The notes beneath the pieces are model-generated. The model had not been told where the DNA came from. It ran no database searches and saw only the letters and a list, made by a program, of their open reading frames with translations. A stretch of DNA of 64,000 nucleotides from JAHIKV01 sp963733145 (GTDB lineage Bacteria; Planctomycetota; Planctomycetia; Pirellulales; Thermoguttaceae). The translations under genes were made by a program, and so were the position numbers. Location: contig CAVTCJ010000005.1 of the NCBI GenBank assembly GCA_963733145.1, forward strand, positions 310,001 to 374,000, given 5' to 3'. Of this stretch, positions 8,715-18,880 are shown in pieces; position 1 is the stretch's first letter, and each line of letters begins with the position of its first letter.

Positions 8715-9063
8715 GCTCGACGAAAATCTGCCTAATAGGTTGTCGCCGCTGCTCGGCGCTCTCGGACACAATGTAGACACGGTTCCCGAAGAACACCTCA
8801 AGGGGCAAATCGATCCCGTAATTTGGAGTGCCGCTCAACAAGCAAAGCGATTCCTAATCACCCAGGACCTGGATTTTTCAGACATTCGTCAATTCCGGCC
8901 GGGAACTCATTGTGGAATTCTTCTGCTACGGATGCGCAATCCCGGTCAGGCGGCTTTAACCGCGCGATTGCTCTCCGTTTTCCAGTCGGAAGACGCCGAA
9001 TCGTGGAGCCGCTGTTTTGTCGTGGTCAGCGAACGTAAGGTTCGCGTCGTAAGGCCGGGATAG
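8704..9063 (+). CDS. DUF5615 PIN-like toxin candidate (second pair)
   Basis: This 119-residue protein has the DUF5615 hallmarks: MRIKLDENLPNRLSPLLGAL with the first acidic residues, VPEEHLKGQIDP, then KRFLITQDLDFSDIRQFRPG containing the T-Q-D-x-D-F element, and HCGILLLRMRNPGQ. Predicted RNase toxin of the pair with the overlapping DUF433 gene. It is the shorter DENLP subtype, while the 6991 protein is the DEHI subtype. Confidence 0.85.
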   Translation: MRIKLDENLPNRLSPLLGALGHNVDTVPEEHLKGQIDPVIWSAAQQAKRFLITQDLDFSDIRQFRPGTHCGILLLRMRNPGQAALTARLLSVFQSEDAESWSRCFVVVSERKVRVVRPG

Positions 9064-9193
9064 TCCCGCCACACGATTGTACTCCGATTAGCGATCGTCG
9101 ATGGGGTTTTGTAGAGCATAAGGTGCGCTGAGGCAAGACCTTACAGGCATCGACCATAATTCAGGAGAAGCTTGAAATAGGCGATTTTGACTG

Positions 9194-9230
9194 TTGACAG
9201 TGATAATGTATTAAGCTAATGTATACATTA
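9194..9230 (+). promoter_or_regulatory. Promoter and palindromic operator of the RHH/PIN pair
   Basis: A perfect -35 TTGACA (9194-9199), 17-base spacer and -10-like TAATGT (9217-9222) precede the ATG at 9244. The -10 lies inside a perfect 14-base palindrome TAATGTATACATTA (9217-9230), the kind of site bound by ribbon-helix-helix antitoxin dimers. Autorepression is inferred. Confidence 0.65.
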
Positions 9231-9243
9231 TGCGAGGCTTACC

Positions 9244-9486
9244 ATGATTAGAACCCAAATCTATCTAACCGAACAAGAACGCGACGCGCTGGGACAATTG
9301 GCCGCGGATACCGGCCGGCCGCAAAGCGAACTCATTCGCGACGCCGTGGACCGGTTCATCTCGCTATCCAGCAAGGCCCACCGGGAAGCCGTTTTGGAGA
9401 GAACTGCGGGTCTGTGGAAGGACCGAGCCGGCCTGCCCGACTTCGCGGCCCTCAGGCGACAGTGGGACCGGGAGCGGCAGACATGA
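9244..9486 (+). CDS. Ribbon-helix-helix antitoxin (VapB-like)
   Basis: This 80-residue protein begins MIRTQIYLTEQERDALGQLA. The short beta strand (RTQIYL) is followed by two helices with the RPQSELIRDAVDRFI turn typical of CopG/MetJ-type ribbon-helix-helix repressors. The C-terminal half (LWKDRAGLPDFAALRRQWD) is the usual toxin-binding tail. The stop TGA overlaps the ATG of the PIN gene (ATGA at 9483-9486). The expected role is to neutralise the VapC partner and repress the palindrome-containing promoter just upstream. Confidence 0.88.
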   Translation: MIRTQIYLTEQERDALGQLAADTGRPQSELIRDAVDRFISLSSKAHREAVLERTAGLWKDRAGLPDFAALRRQWDRERQT

Positions 9487-9866
9487 ACAAACCACTGCTC
9501 GTGGACACGGACGTATTGGTCGATTATCTCCGCGGACTGCCCGCGGCCGTGGCCTACATGATGGCCAATGCAAACTGCATTTGTCTCTCCGCCATTGTCG
9601 TCGCTGAGTTATACGCGGGAGTGCGGGACGATGCTGAGTTGAAGCGGCTCGACGAGTTTCTCGCCTTGTTTCCCGTCCTGCCGGTCACGGCCTCGTTGGC
9701 TCGCAGCGGTGGACTCTACAAGCGGGACTATTTCCAATCGCACGGTACGGGGCTTGCCGACGCCATTATCGCCGCCACGGCCGATGAGCACCACGCCGCA
9801 TTGAAGACGTTAAACGTCAGGCACTATCCTATGTTGAGGAACTTGAAACCGCCGTATCGGAAATGA
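9483..9866 (+). CDS. PIN-domain RNase toxin (VapC-like)
   Basis: The start is fixed by the ATGA overlap with the antitoxin gene. The 127-residue product has the PIN acidic residues in order: LLVDTDVLVDYLRG (first Asp), SAIVVAELYAGV (Glu), and GTGLADAIIAATA (Asp of the L-A-D-A-I-I motif), with a further ALKTLNVRHYPM. VapC toxins are Mg-dependent endoribonucleases that cut tRNA or rRNA. The intact catalytic set suggests an active toxin. Confidence 0.88.
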   Translation: MNKPLLVDTDVLVDYLRGLPAAVAYMMANANCICLSAIVVAELYAGVRDDAELKRLDEFLALFPVLPVTASLARSGGLYKRDYFQSHGTGLADAIIAATADEHHAALKTLNVRHYPMLRNLKPPYRK

Positions 9867-9964
9867 AGCTCCGATGGATGATACTCGCGGCGATTTTGCA
9901 CAACTGAGTTGCCTCGGCGGCCGCGGGGGTCTCGGCTGACGGCAGCGTCCGAGAGTTCTAAGCA

Positions 9965-10142
9965 TTCCACTGCCGGATTGCGTTCTGCCGATGACGAGGG
10001 CCCAATTTGAGTTCGCCGTATCCCAACGGCGGGCAATCGCCGCCGCCGGCGCGGACTTCCTGCGTCTAACCGCGGCTCTGAGTCATCATCGACGAGGAGT
10101 CCACGCCGGGGATAAACAAGCCGCTTCCACCAGGATCGCGCG
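9965..10142 (+). pseudogene. Decayed DUF5615 toxin remnant
   Basis: The frame from 9991 reads AQFEFAVSQRRAIAAAGADF then LRLTAALS, aligning by eye with AQFAFAKSQRRVIVTDDTDF and IRLAAKQS of the intact toxin at 6991. The upstream bases in another frame encode LRSADDE, matching LRSTDDE. The N-terminal third and the DEH motif are missing and the TDDTDF acidic patch has decayed. A one-base shift separates the two parts. This is a relic of a third DUF433/DUF5615-type pair. Confidence 0.65.
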
Positions 10143-10151
10143 AGTCCACTT

Positions 10152-10252
10152 AGCGGCTGTCCAAAAACAACTTCGGTGTTTTCGGAGACTATTCGCCCTC
10201 ACCCCCCGCCCCTCTCCCAAAGGGAGAGGGGAGTTATTATTGGACGGCCGCT
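10152..10252. repeat. Diverged MITE-like element of the GTCCAAAAACAACTT family
   Basis: The left end AGCGGCTGTCCAAAAACAAC and the right end TTGGACGGCCGCT are inverted. The interior holds a CCCTCTCCC-AAA-GGGAGAGG hairpin. It closes the 3' gap of the minus-strand gene ending at 10252 and could act as terminator. Confidence 0.6.
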
Positions 10253-11738
10253 CAGCCGCCGGCAGGCGCGACGGGTGAGGCGGGAGTCTTCTCCGCCGTT
10301 TTCGGCTCCGCCGCTTTCTTCGCCGCCTCGGTTTTCCCGGCGGTTTTCGGCCGGTTCTTTGCCGCCTCTTTCGCGTCGCGGAGCATACGGTCCAACTCGA
10401 CGAGCGTTTGCGGATTGAGATAGCGGTGGATCGCCGTGATGGTGTCGTTCAGAAAGCGGTCGATTTTCTTCTGCACGACGTAATCGTTCGTGGCGAAGCG
10501 ATTCTTCTCCTGCAGAACGCGCAAGCTGAATTGCTCGTTGGTGGGCAGTTTCCGCAACATTTCGAGCATCTTTTCCGCTTGCTCGAGTTTACCGTCCTCG
10601 ATGCGGGCTTTGATCAGCACGTCGTATATTCTCTGCCGGGCGACGATGTCCAACAACTCCTCCTGCAGGGCGAAGTTGAAACCCTCGGCCCACAACCGCA
10701 GGTCGTCGTTGGCGATTTCGGTGGTCATCTCCGGCTCCAGGCCGGGGACCATCGGCATCCGCGCGATCGGTTCGCGGCCGTTTTTGATCAGCAGCACCCG
10801 CAACAGGTGCCGTTCCGGCGGAATGAGGAGCTGGCCCTGGCGATCAGTCCGTCCCAGGAGGGTTGCGGCCTTGAAGCCCGGCACGCGGGAAAACACTTTA
10901 TAGCCCGACAGAGGCTTGTGCGGCTCGGTGCGGGACCTCAGCGTGAGGATAGTGGAGCCGCCGGTCGGGATCACGCGCAAGGCCAGCGATTCGACCCGGG
11001 CGCCGCGCCGGTGATCGGCGTTCGCACGCCGGTCTGCAAGTTGCAGCGGGTTTCCTCGGGCGTGACCTTCTCCACAATGCAGAACGTCCAGGGAACCGGG
11101 GAGGCGCTGCGCAGGTTCCCCTCCCGGTCGTTGAAGCGGTGGATCGGCTGGAACACGTCCCCTTTGCGGAGAAAGGAGAGGTTGGGGTCGCGCGGGGGCA
11201 GCGCTGAAGCCTTGAGCCGCAGAACGGCGTCGTTTCCTCTTGCGCTTTCGATGCGGGCCAAGGGGGCGAAGGCGGCCAGCAAGGCGTCCAGGGCGGCGTC
11301 GCCCAACTCGCCGGTTTGGCTCACCGAACGCTCGACCGGCGAACTGAGCACGTGGGTGCGGACGTCGAAGTCCCGCGCTTTCACCATCAAGCCGCCGGGC
11401 GTGCAACTCACCGCCATCAGAAGAACCTTGTCCGGGGCCGGCGCGGCGAGCGGAATTTGTTCCGCCTTAAGGCTCCCGACGTCGCGAAGCATGGCGCCCC
11501 GCAGCGCCGGCGGCGCCGGCTCAATCACGGCGTTCCAGCCCGCACCGACCGTCCCTTCGATTCGAGACGAAAGGCAGGACTGCAATTCCTTCTCCAGCCG
11601 GGGAGTAATGGGCGGGCTCGGCTCGAAGGCAATCAAGATCCGCACGTTGTAGGGAAGCAATTGCCAGACCGATTGATCGGCGGCCCTGGCCGGCGCGGTC
11701 ATAAACAGCGCCCAGGCCGCCAGGAGCAAGGGCAGCAC
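10252..11738 (-). CDS. Secreted hypothetical protein, last gene of the ExbB/ExbD cluster (one frameshift near 11,000)
   Basis: The N-terminal frame starts at 11738 with a signal peptide (MLPLLLAAWALFMTAPARAA). It contains PYNVRILIAFEPSPPITPRL and LPLARIESARGNDAVLRL-like segments and runs to about 11,000, where coding moves to another frame (VESLALRVIPTGGSTILTLR onward) and ends at 10252 in a Lys/Ala-rich tail. Joined length is about 495 residues. A segment near residue 370-440 is helical (LDIVARQRIYDVLIKARIED). I recognise no domain. It follows the solute-binding-protein gene by about 106 bp that hold a palindromic repeat. Confidence 0.65.
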
Positions 11739-11749
11739 CGCGCGATTTT

Positions 11750-11816
11750 TCGAGCCGCGCGGACGCGGAGCGTCCGGGCAGCGTGTTCCCGCGCGGAGCG
11801 CGGGAACACGGGGTTT
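11750..11816. repeat. Palindromic repeat GGACGCGGAGCGTCC + GTTCCCGCGCGGAGCGCGGGAAC
   Basis: Two adjacent hairpins of the same family as at 4133 and 56309 occupy most of the gap between the 11738 and 11845 genes. Confidence 0.75.
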
Positions 11817-11844
11817 TCCTCTGCCAATTCTATTCTGGGTCGGT

Positions 11845-14159
11845 TCATTTCTGCGAAGGATATTGGAAGGCCGGCCGCCATTGTTCGATGTTTTGGAAAA
11901 GCGAGACGGGGCGGGAGGGGATTCCCTGCATCCGCTCGCGGTAGGCGAAGTAATCGACCACCTGCCACAGAGGCACCACCGCCACGTCGGCGTGCGCGAT
12001 GCGGTGAACGGTGTGCAGACAGGTGCGGACCTCTCCCCATTCGACGGCCTCGTCGAGCTGGCGCAGGGCCTGGCTCATGTACGGACTGCATTCGCCGGAC
12101 ATGCCGTCTTCGCCCAGCAGGCGGCGGGCGTCGACCACCGGCTCCCAGGTCGCCAATTCGACGTAGAGCAAGTCCACGTCGTCGGGCACCCGCTCCGGCA
12201 TGGGACCGGTGATCGTCCGCAACTCGACGGGGATTCCCAACTGCCTGAGTTGCAACTGGATGGACGCGCAAGCCCCGGCGGCGATTTCGTCCGCCGGATG
12301 GGCCAGCACCAGGGTGGGCATGTCCTTCAACTGTTTCTTCTTCCCGGCCGCGCTATCCTGGTAGGTGTTCAAGGCCACGCCGGCCAGGGCGATCGCCAAC
12401 CGCGGATCGTAAGGCCGCGGCGCGATGCTCTCGTCGGAGGCGTAGCCCATCGGATCGTTCGGTCCGATGCTCAAGGGGAACGGGCTGCTGGTGACCACGC
12501 AGCCGGGAACCTCCTGCGCCGCCGAGCATCTGGTCGAGGATCGCCTTGCGGCTGGATCCCGTAGGACAACGCCCGGCGAAACGTCCGGTCGGCCAACAGC
12601 GGGTGGCTGAGGTTGGGCACCAGGCAGTGGACCAAGGGCAAGGCGTAAGGCTGGACGATCACCCCTTTCGCCTGCCGGAGTTCGGAAAGCGTCCAGGGAT
12701 CGACGCGATCGAGCACGTCGATGTCGCCCCGTTTCAGCGCCCGGACCGCTTGGGCAACCGTGTCGTACTTGCGCTCGACGATTTCCATCGGCTGCCCGGC
12801 TTCGGCGGCGAAGTATTGGCTGTTGGCCGTAAAAACCGTTTCCCGCGGACTCTGCGATTTGATCAGCAGCGGTCCGTTGGTGGGGAGCGGTTTGCCCGCG
12901 ACGGGGCGATAATCGAGCGGCGTCAGCACAATTTGCAGCATGGCTTCGGGCCGCACGTGGGCGCGGCGGAGATCGATGTTGACCCCGTACACGCCGCTGA
13001 TCGAGACGGACTCGATCAGATCGGACCAATCGAGGCGGTAGCCGGGATTGCCGTCGACGGCCATCTCCAGCAACCGCGACGCGACGTCGGAATTGCAGAG
13101 CGCGGCTTTGCCCGTGGCCCAGCGGATGCCGGGCTTCAATTTAATGGACAAACGCCGGCCGAGGTCCTGGGAGGTGATTTCTCCGACCGGACAGACGTAA
13201 TTGCCGCCCTCGGCGCTGGGTCCCGTAAACTCCTCCAGGGTTCGGTAGATCAGCCGGCTGTCGCGTCTGGAGGGCCAGTCGTTCAGCCGGGCGGGGGTGA
13301 AGTCGGCGGCCAACGAGCCGACTCCCACCACGATCCGCGGGAATTTCCGGCTCACCTTCAACGCCAATTCCCGGGCGCCGGGCAGGTCGGGCCAGACGAC
13401 CGCGATCCGCCGGCACAGATCGCCCGCCTCGCTCCAGCGGCCGGCATCGGCCGCCGCGCGGGCCTTGGCCAGCAAGGGAGCGGACTCGCCCTCCAGCCGC
13501 GCTCTCCAGCGGGCGACAACGGCGTTTTTGGGGTAATCGGCGGCCAGTCCATACAAGAGCACGCGCGCAGAGGCGTAATCCTTCTTCTCCACGTACTGCC
13601 CGACCAAACCATCCGTCATTTTCCCCAGGGCGTTCTCGATCTTGGGAAACTCGGGATTGCGGCGGTGCAACTTGCGCAACAGCGCCAAAGCGGCGTCGTA
13701 CTGCTTGTTCTCGTTGGCCCGCACCACCTCCGCCTGGAGTGAATTGTCGATGGCCTCGGCCAGTCCCGGCGTGCGGGGCATCTTTCTCTGGAGGAAGGTG
13801 AAATAGTCGAAGGCTTCGTCGAAGTTGCCGTCCTCCGACAATTCGATCCCTTTGTTCAAGATCAACTCCGCGAAAGTCACCACCTTGACGACCGAGTGCC
13901 AGGAGGCTATTTCGAGAGTCTTATCGGGCGCATCCTTGGGATGGACGATCAGCTTCCCCCGCGTTTTAATCTTGGCTGCTATCTCCTTGGGGGACATTTT
14001 TAGCGGCTCGACCTTCAACACCTTGTTTTCGTTGGCTGCGTCGAGGGTAATCTCGTCGTAAGGCTCTTGCAGATAGATGGGGACGTCCGCGTGCGCCGCG
14101 GCGCAGCAAAAGGCCAAGAGCGCGGCCGCCAGAATTTTGGGCAGGGTGCTGTTTCTCAT
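11845..14159 (-). CDS. TPR-containing extracellular solute-binding protein (SBP_bac_5-like), frameshifts near 12,520 and 12,555
   Basis: The start at 14159 gives a signal peptide (MRNSTLPKILAAALLAFCCA). Residues about 90-260 are helical tetratricopeptide-like repeats (NFDEAFDYFTFLQRKMP; YDAALALLRKLHRRNPEFPK). From about residue 270 a family-5 solute-binding domain follows, with SLIYRTLEEF-like and LSIKLKPGIRWATGKAAL motifs and the typical TFRRALSYGI. Coding then passes through a short third-frame stretch (RKAILDQMLGG) into the frame ending at 11845 (PRLAIALAGVALNTYQDSA). Total is about 770 residues. The ATG overlaps the stop of the propeller gene (ATGA). Peptide or oligosaccharide binding is possible, but no ABC permease is encoded nearby. 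Confidence 0.75.
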
Positions 14160-17100
14160 GGTTGCCGCACTTCGTAAATCGTGCCGTCAAAACCGCCGAC
14201 GAGCAACCGTTGCCCGATCGGCGCGGCGCCGGTTGCCAAGGGGAATCCGACGTTCACTGTTCCAAGTTCCTTGCCGGTGGCGGCGTCGAGCCGGCAGACG
14301 GCGCCGTTGCGGGCGACGAGGATGAAACTCCCGCCCAGCCGCAGAGGCGCGCCGGCCAGGGGGCCGTGTTTCAACTCCACCCGCCAAAGCTGTTTTCCCG
14401 TTGCGTCCAGGCACGACAGCCGATTGTCGTCGGTGGCCAGCAGGACGTTTTCGCCGATCGAAACCGGTCCCCACGCGCAATGGGCGTCCACGTTCAGTTC
14501 TTTCCCGCGGGCGAGCTTCGCGAGGTCGAAACTCGCCAGCACGTTGGCGGCATCTACTCCGTAAAGCAGTTTGCCATCCACGGCCAAGGGGGAGACGATC
14601 GGCTTGGCGAGCGTGGTTTGTGCCAGGAGTTCGAGGTGCGGTTTGGGCTGGTCCTGGACGCCGAGCCGATAGATTTTTCCCCGATCGTTGGCAATCACGA
14701 TTTCCTTGTCGTTGAGGGCGGCGGGAGCGACCCATTCGATTTTTTCGCCCGGTTCGAGCCGGGGTTGAAACGGATCGGCCAGGGGATCGCCCGACTGCGG
14801 GTCGAACAACGAGACGCGTCCGGCCTTGTCGGCGACCAGGATGCCTTTGCCGAGCGCGACCGGCGGGCAGGTCAACTCGTCGCGGAGCGGCAGCCAGAAC
14901 ATCAGCGGCGCGGGAGCGTTGGGATCGAAAACGCCGATTTGGGTGCTGCCCTTGCCGCCGCTGACGGCCAGCAATCCTCCGGCAAGGGGAACAATGGAAG
15001 TGATCGGCCGTTTCAGACGGGTCGCATCCGGGGCCACGAGCGGTTCGTTGAGGATTGTCGCTCCGTTGGCGGCCCGGTCGAAACGGAACACGCCCCCGGC
15101 GGCGGTGACGGCGACGATTTTACCTCCCTTGGCCAAAACCAAGGGCTTTCCGGCCGGGGGGCATCCGAGTTGCGTTCTCCAATACTGCTGCGGGTCGAGC
15201 ATCGAGACGGCCGAAACGATGGCCCCCGGCAACCCCGGCTTCCGCTGCACGCAAACGACCGCCCCGCCGACGACCACCGGCGGTTGCAGAAAGGCCCCTT
15301 CCTGGTCGGCGATCCATTTGGGCGTGAGCCGGCCGACGGCCGCCTGCACGTCGTATTTGGTCAGCCGGGTGTCGGCGATCCAGAAGCGGCCGCTGCGCAA
15401 GAGGGGGAAGCGGATCAGGTTGTCGCCGCCTTCGATGGCGGTGTCGGCGATTTCGCGGAGCGGCATTTTCACGTCGGTGGCGCTGATCTCGAACACCCGC
15501 ACCACGCCGGAGGCGGTGGCCACCAGCACCCGCCGCCCATCGACCAGGGGCGCCGTCTTCACGTGTCCGCCAAGACGAAGCTGCTGCACCAGTTTCAGCC
15601 ACGGCTTCGGCTTGTCGGCCGAGGTGTTGGGCTGCACGACGAAGAGCTTCAACGTGCAGTCGTAGGCGCCGTCGTTGACGGCCAGCAGCAGGTAGTCGTC
15701 GATGACCACCGGAGCGGTGTTGATGCTCCCCGATTCGTGCCCCAGGTAGAATACGTCCCGGCAGGCGCCGTCGCCCAGCGAAAGGACATAGAGATTCGAG
15801 TGGACGGCGACCTGATAGATCAGCGATCGGCGAAGATCGACGGCCGGAGCGACGGTCAACTCCTGCGGGAATTGGACGTAGCCGGGCGATTGGCCGGTGG
15901 CGGCGTCGATGGTGTACAATTTCCCGCTCCGCGCGGCGACCAGAATTTTGCCGCCGGCGGCGACCGGGTATGCGTCGAACGGCTCGCCGAGCGCCTGACG
16001 CCAGCGGACGTTGCCCGAGCGGCCTTCCAGCCGCAGGAGCTCGATTCGCCGCGGCGTCGACCACCAGGGCGTCGCTGTCCGGCTCGGGGCTCAGCAAGCT
16101 GGGCGGGAAGGAGGGCGCCCGCGGATCGCTGTCGAAGCCGACGAACCGCCGCCAAAGAACCCTGCCGTCGGCGGAGTCCAGTCCGTAAACGGTCCCGTCC
16201 ACCGCGGCCAGCGCAATCCGCCCCTCCGTGTCGGGCACTTTGTTCTTCGTGTCGCGTTGGGCCAGCGTCACCTGGGCGTCTGACGCCTGGTTCGGCGGGG
16301 AGGCGGCCTCGGCCGGTTTCGCCGCCGGCACCATTTTCACCAACCCCTGCTGGGCGCGAGATACTTTCAACAGCGGCGTCTCTGAGCTTGGGATCGTCGG
16401 CCAGCTTGGGATATTGACGCAACAGGGCGCTGCAGGCCGCATAAGCCTGCCGCGGTCTTGGCCGCCTTCGCCGACGCCAGCATCGTGGCCACGGTCTTGT
16501 CCAACTCGTTGCCGCGGGCGATGTTCCGCACGGTAATCGCCAGCTTGTCCTCCGCGTCGGCCAACTTGCTTTCCTGCCGCAAGTTCTTCGGCACGTACAT
16601 CACGTTGGAGGCGTTTTTCAGGGCGACGCGGGCCTCATCGACCAGCGACTGGGAGTTCTTCTTGAGGGCCTCGCCCGCCAACCCCTCGGCAATATCCGGC
16701 AGCATCGAGGCCAGCTCGCCGTGGGCCTCCTTGAAGTCCTTTTCGTGCGCGATGCTCTTCCAACACCTCCTGGGAGGTCTTCAAGGCGGCAGACCAACCG
16801 CCTCCGCCCGAGGTCGCCTGGCGGAGTTGGGCCAGGCCGATCCGCACGCGGGCCAGGCTCGCTCCCGCATGATTCGGAAATTGCTTCACGAACTTCTCGT
16901 ACTTGTTGATGGCCTGCGAGTAGGAGCCGTTGCGATAGTCTTCGTCGGCCAACTGGAGCATCTTGTCTCCGTTGCTTCTGAACAGCCACCACAACAGCAC
17001 GCCGCCGAGGATCACCAACAGCAAGAGGCCGCCGCCGCCAAGCAACATCAGCGAGGATCCCCACTGCTCCTCGCCGGTTTTGATTTTCTTCGGCTTGGGG

Positions 17101-17718
17101 CGGAAGAAGCGGAACCATCCCCGGCCTCCGCTTTTCGAGGGCTTGGCATCCAAGGGGCTGGCGGCCGTCGCCGCCGTCATGGCGGCGTCGGACATCAAAC
17201 CGTCCAGCGGCCCTCCGCCGACGATGGCCTGCGCCGGCATCTCCTGATCGAGCAGCGATTCCCTGCGGGCGGGCTTGGCGGCCGCGGGGGCGGCCGCCTG
17301 CTTCGACCGGCTGCTCCGCCTGCGGTTTGGGGGCCGGCCGCTCCTCGCGCCGCTTGGCCGGCCCGTTTCGATTTGTCCGGCTCGTCGTCGATCGGGGCAA
17401 AGCCGAGTTCGTCTTCGGCCGTGGGTTTCGCTGCCGGCCTTCGGCTTCGCTTCGGGCTTCCGGTTTCGCTTCGGTCTTCGGTTTTGCTTCGGGCTTCGGT
17501 TTCGCTCGGCGGGCGCCTCCTTCAGCGTCTCCAGCAGCCGCTTGGCCTGGGACGAGGTGAGCCGGCCGCTCTTGATCAGCCGTTTGGCAAGCGATTCGGG
17601 CGAGATCGGCTTGTGGGAATGCGCGCACCTGCTCGCGGAGACTCTCCGCCGTGCGGGAGGACACAATTTCCCGCTCTTCGAGCAATGCGATAAATCGTTC
17701 GGTAGGATTTGAATTCAT
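14156..17718 (-). CDS. Membrane-anchored TPR plus PQQ-like beta-propeller protein (several frameshifts)
   Basis: One long locus is spread over several frames. The N-terminus at 17718 (MNSNPTERFIALLEEREIVS) is cytoplasmic, with a helical SPESLAKRLIKSGRLTSSQA domain and a Lys/Pro/Glu-rich linker. A transmembrane helix lies near 17,000 (GGGGLLLLVILGGVLLWWLF), followed by a TPR-like segment (DYRNGSYSQAINKYEKFVKQ) and helices (SLVDEARVALKNASNVMYVP). The last 750 residues are a PQQ/WD40-like propeller with repeats such as AAVDGTVYGLDSADGRVLWR, YTIDAATGQSPGYVQF and GGFDGTIYEVRQP. Frameshifts fall near 17,600, 17,300, 16,755, 16,440 and 16,060. The gene starts 10 bp after the second ExbD gene, so it is the expected periplasmic partner of the proton channel. 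Confidence 0.72.
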
Positions 17719-17728
17719 AATTGCTTCA

Positions 17729-18217
17729 TTACTTCTCGATGTCGTCGGCGGCGGCCAATTTCACGTGCTCCATGCCCACGGAGTTGCCGGCATCGAGCAC
17801 GCGCACCACAATTTCCTGCGTGGCCTCGCCGTCGGCCAAGACCAGCAACGTGCTGGGGGGCCGGCCGTCCGGCGCCTTGATGTCTTCGCGGGCCTCGCGG
17901 AGCTTCAGCAACAAGTCCTGCTCGCTGGGGGCCTCGCTGTCGTTTACCCAAACCGTGTTGTCCCCATCGATGCGGACCGTGATGGTGTCGTCCGGGATGT
18001 CGGGGGTCTCTACTTGCGGGGCCTTGGTCTTCTGCTCCGGCGGGGGAACCTCCAGCGACTTCTGCAACTGGAACGAGGCCGTCACCAGGAAAAAGATCAG
18101 CAACAGAAACACGCAATCGATCATGGGGGTCATGTCGATCTCGTTGTCGCTGTCGTCCTTGTGCTCGAAGCTGAGGACGGCCGGTTCGTCGTCGGTGGGA
18201 CGCGGGGTATCGCTCAT
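17729..18217 (-). CDS. ExbD/TolR family proton-channel subunit (second)
   Basis: This 162-residue protein has the ExbD architecture: a short cytoplasmic N-tail, one transmembrane helix with the conserved proton-carrying Asp (MTPMIDCVFLLLIFFLV, near residue 33), and a periplasmic domain ending in ILAD-type motifs (LVLADGEATQEIVVRVLDA). ExbD works with the ExbB pentamer to couple proton-motive force to a periplasmic partner. Its ATG overlaps the stop of the preceding ExbD gene by 4 bases (ATGA), and the propeller gene follows after 10 bp. Confidence 0.92.
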   Translation of the reverse strand: MSDTPRPTDDEPAVLSFEHKDDSDNEIDMTPMIDCVFLLLIFFLVTASFQLQKSLEVPPPEQKTKAPQVETPDIPDDTITVRIDGDNTVWVNDSEAPSEQDLLLKLREAREDIKAPDGRPPSTLLVLADGEATQEIVVRVLDAGNSVGMEHVKLAAADDIEK

Positions 18218-18705
18218 TTGATCTCGAATACTGCCAGGTACAAATGGATGCCTTCGACTTGCGCGGCGGCCGTCGCCACGCGGGAGACTTCCTTGTGCTT
18301 GACGCTCTTTTCGGCCTTGATTATCACGCTCGACTTGCCGTTCTGAAATCCTTCGCGGACGGCGGCCGTGACGGCGGCCTCCTCCGCCTTGGGGTCTTTG
18401 GAAACGGGCACGCCGACCTTCCCGTCGGCCAGATACACGTCGGCCGACTTGCCGCCGCTGTTGGCGATGGTGACGAAGACCGCCGTGCTCGGATCGGCGC
18501 CCTTGCCGTACCGCGCCGGGGCCAACTCCACGGCCGTCTGGTAGTCGGGAATGGAACCCACCAGGAAGAAGATCAACAACAGAAATACGCAGTCGATCAT
18601 CGGCGTCATGTCGATTTCGCTGTCCCCTTTCGGAGGATCGCGAAACTCGACCGTGGCGCCCTCGTCGCCTTCGATGAACGGTTTGTCCCAGGAATCTCGG
18701 GCCAT
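18214..18705 (-). CDS. ExbD/TolR family proton-channel subunit (first)
   Basis: This 163-residue ExbD homologue begins MARDSWDKPFIEGDEGATVE. The transmembrane segment EIDMTPMIDCVFLLLIFFLV is identical to that of its neighbour, including the essential Asp. The periplasmic domain diverges strongly (SIPDYQTAVELAPARYGKGA). Two different ExbD proteins beside one ExbB suggest a heteromeric ExbD dimer in the channel. Overlaps the next ExbD gene by 4 bases. Confidence 0.92.
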   Translation of the reverse strand: MARDSWDKPFIEGDEGATVEFRDPPKGDSEIDMTPMIDCVFLLLIFFLVGSIPDYQTAVELAPARYGKGADPSTAVFVTIANSGGKSADVYLADGKVGVPVSKDPKAEEAAVTAAVREGFQNGKSSVIIKAEKSVKHKEVSRVATAAAQVEGIHLYLAVFEIK

Positions 18706-18770
18706 GAGTTATTTTTCCTCGTCAACTGCTTCTAAATAGACTTGCGCGATCTTGGGTGAAACCATTTCGT

Positions 18771-18850
18771 TTAGCCCCGGCGTCCACGCCGGGAAAAATA
18801 ATGCCAATTTCCCCTTGCGTTATGCACCCGGCGTGGACGCCGGGGCTAAA
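18771..18850. repeat. 80-bp palindromic repeat, TTAGCCCCGGCGTCCACGCC arms
   Basis: Left arm TTAGCCCCGGCGTCCACGCC at 18771 and the reverse complement ending at 18850 frame a loop of about 34 bases. It lies between the ExbB and ExbD genes. A second copy is at 49682-49761 and a half copy near 54,374. Confidence 0.85.
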
Positions 18851-18880
18851 TATTTTTCTCCCCGAATTGCGGAAGGCAAC

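Noticed and set aside
14162..16417. 751-codon plus-strand frame opposite the propeller gene
   Set aside because: The opposite strand encodes recognisable PQQ-like propeller repeats. This frame is an antisense shadow.
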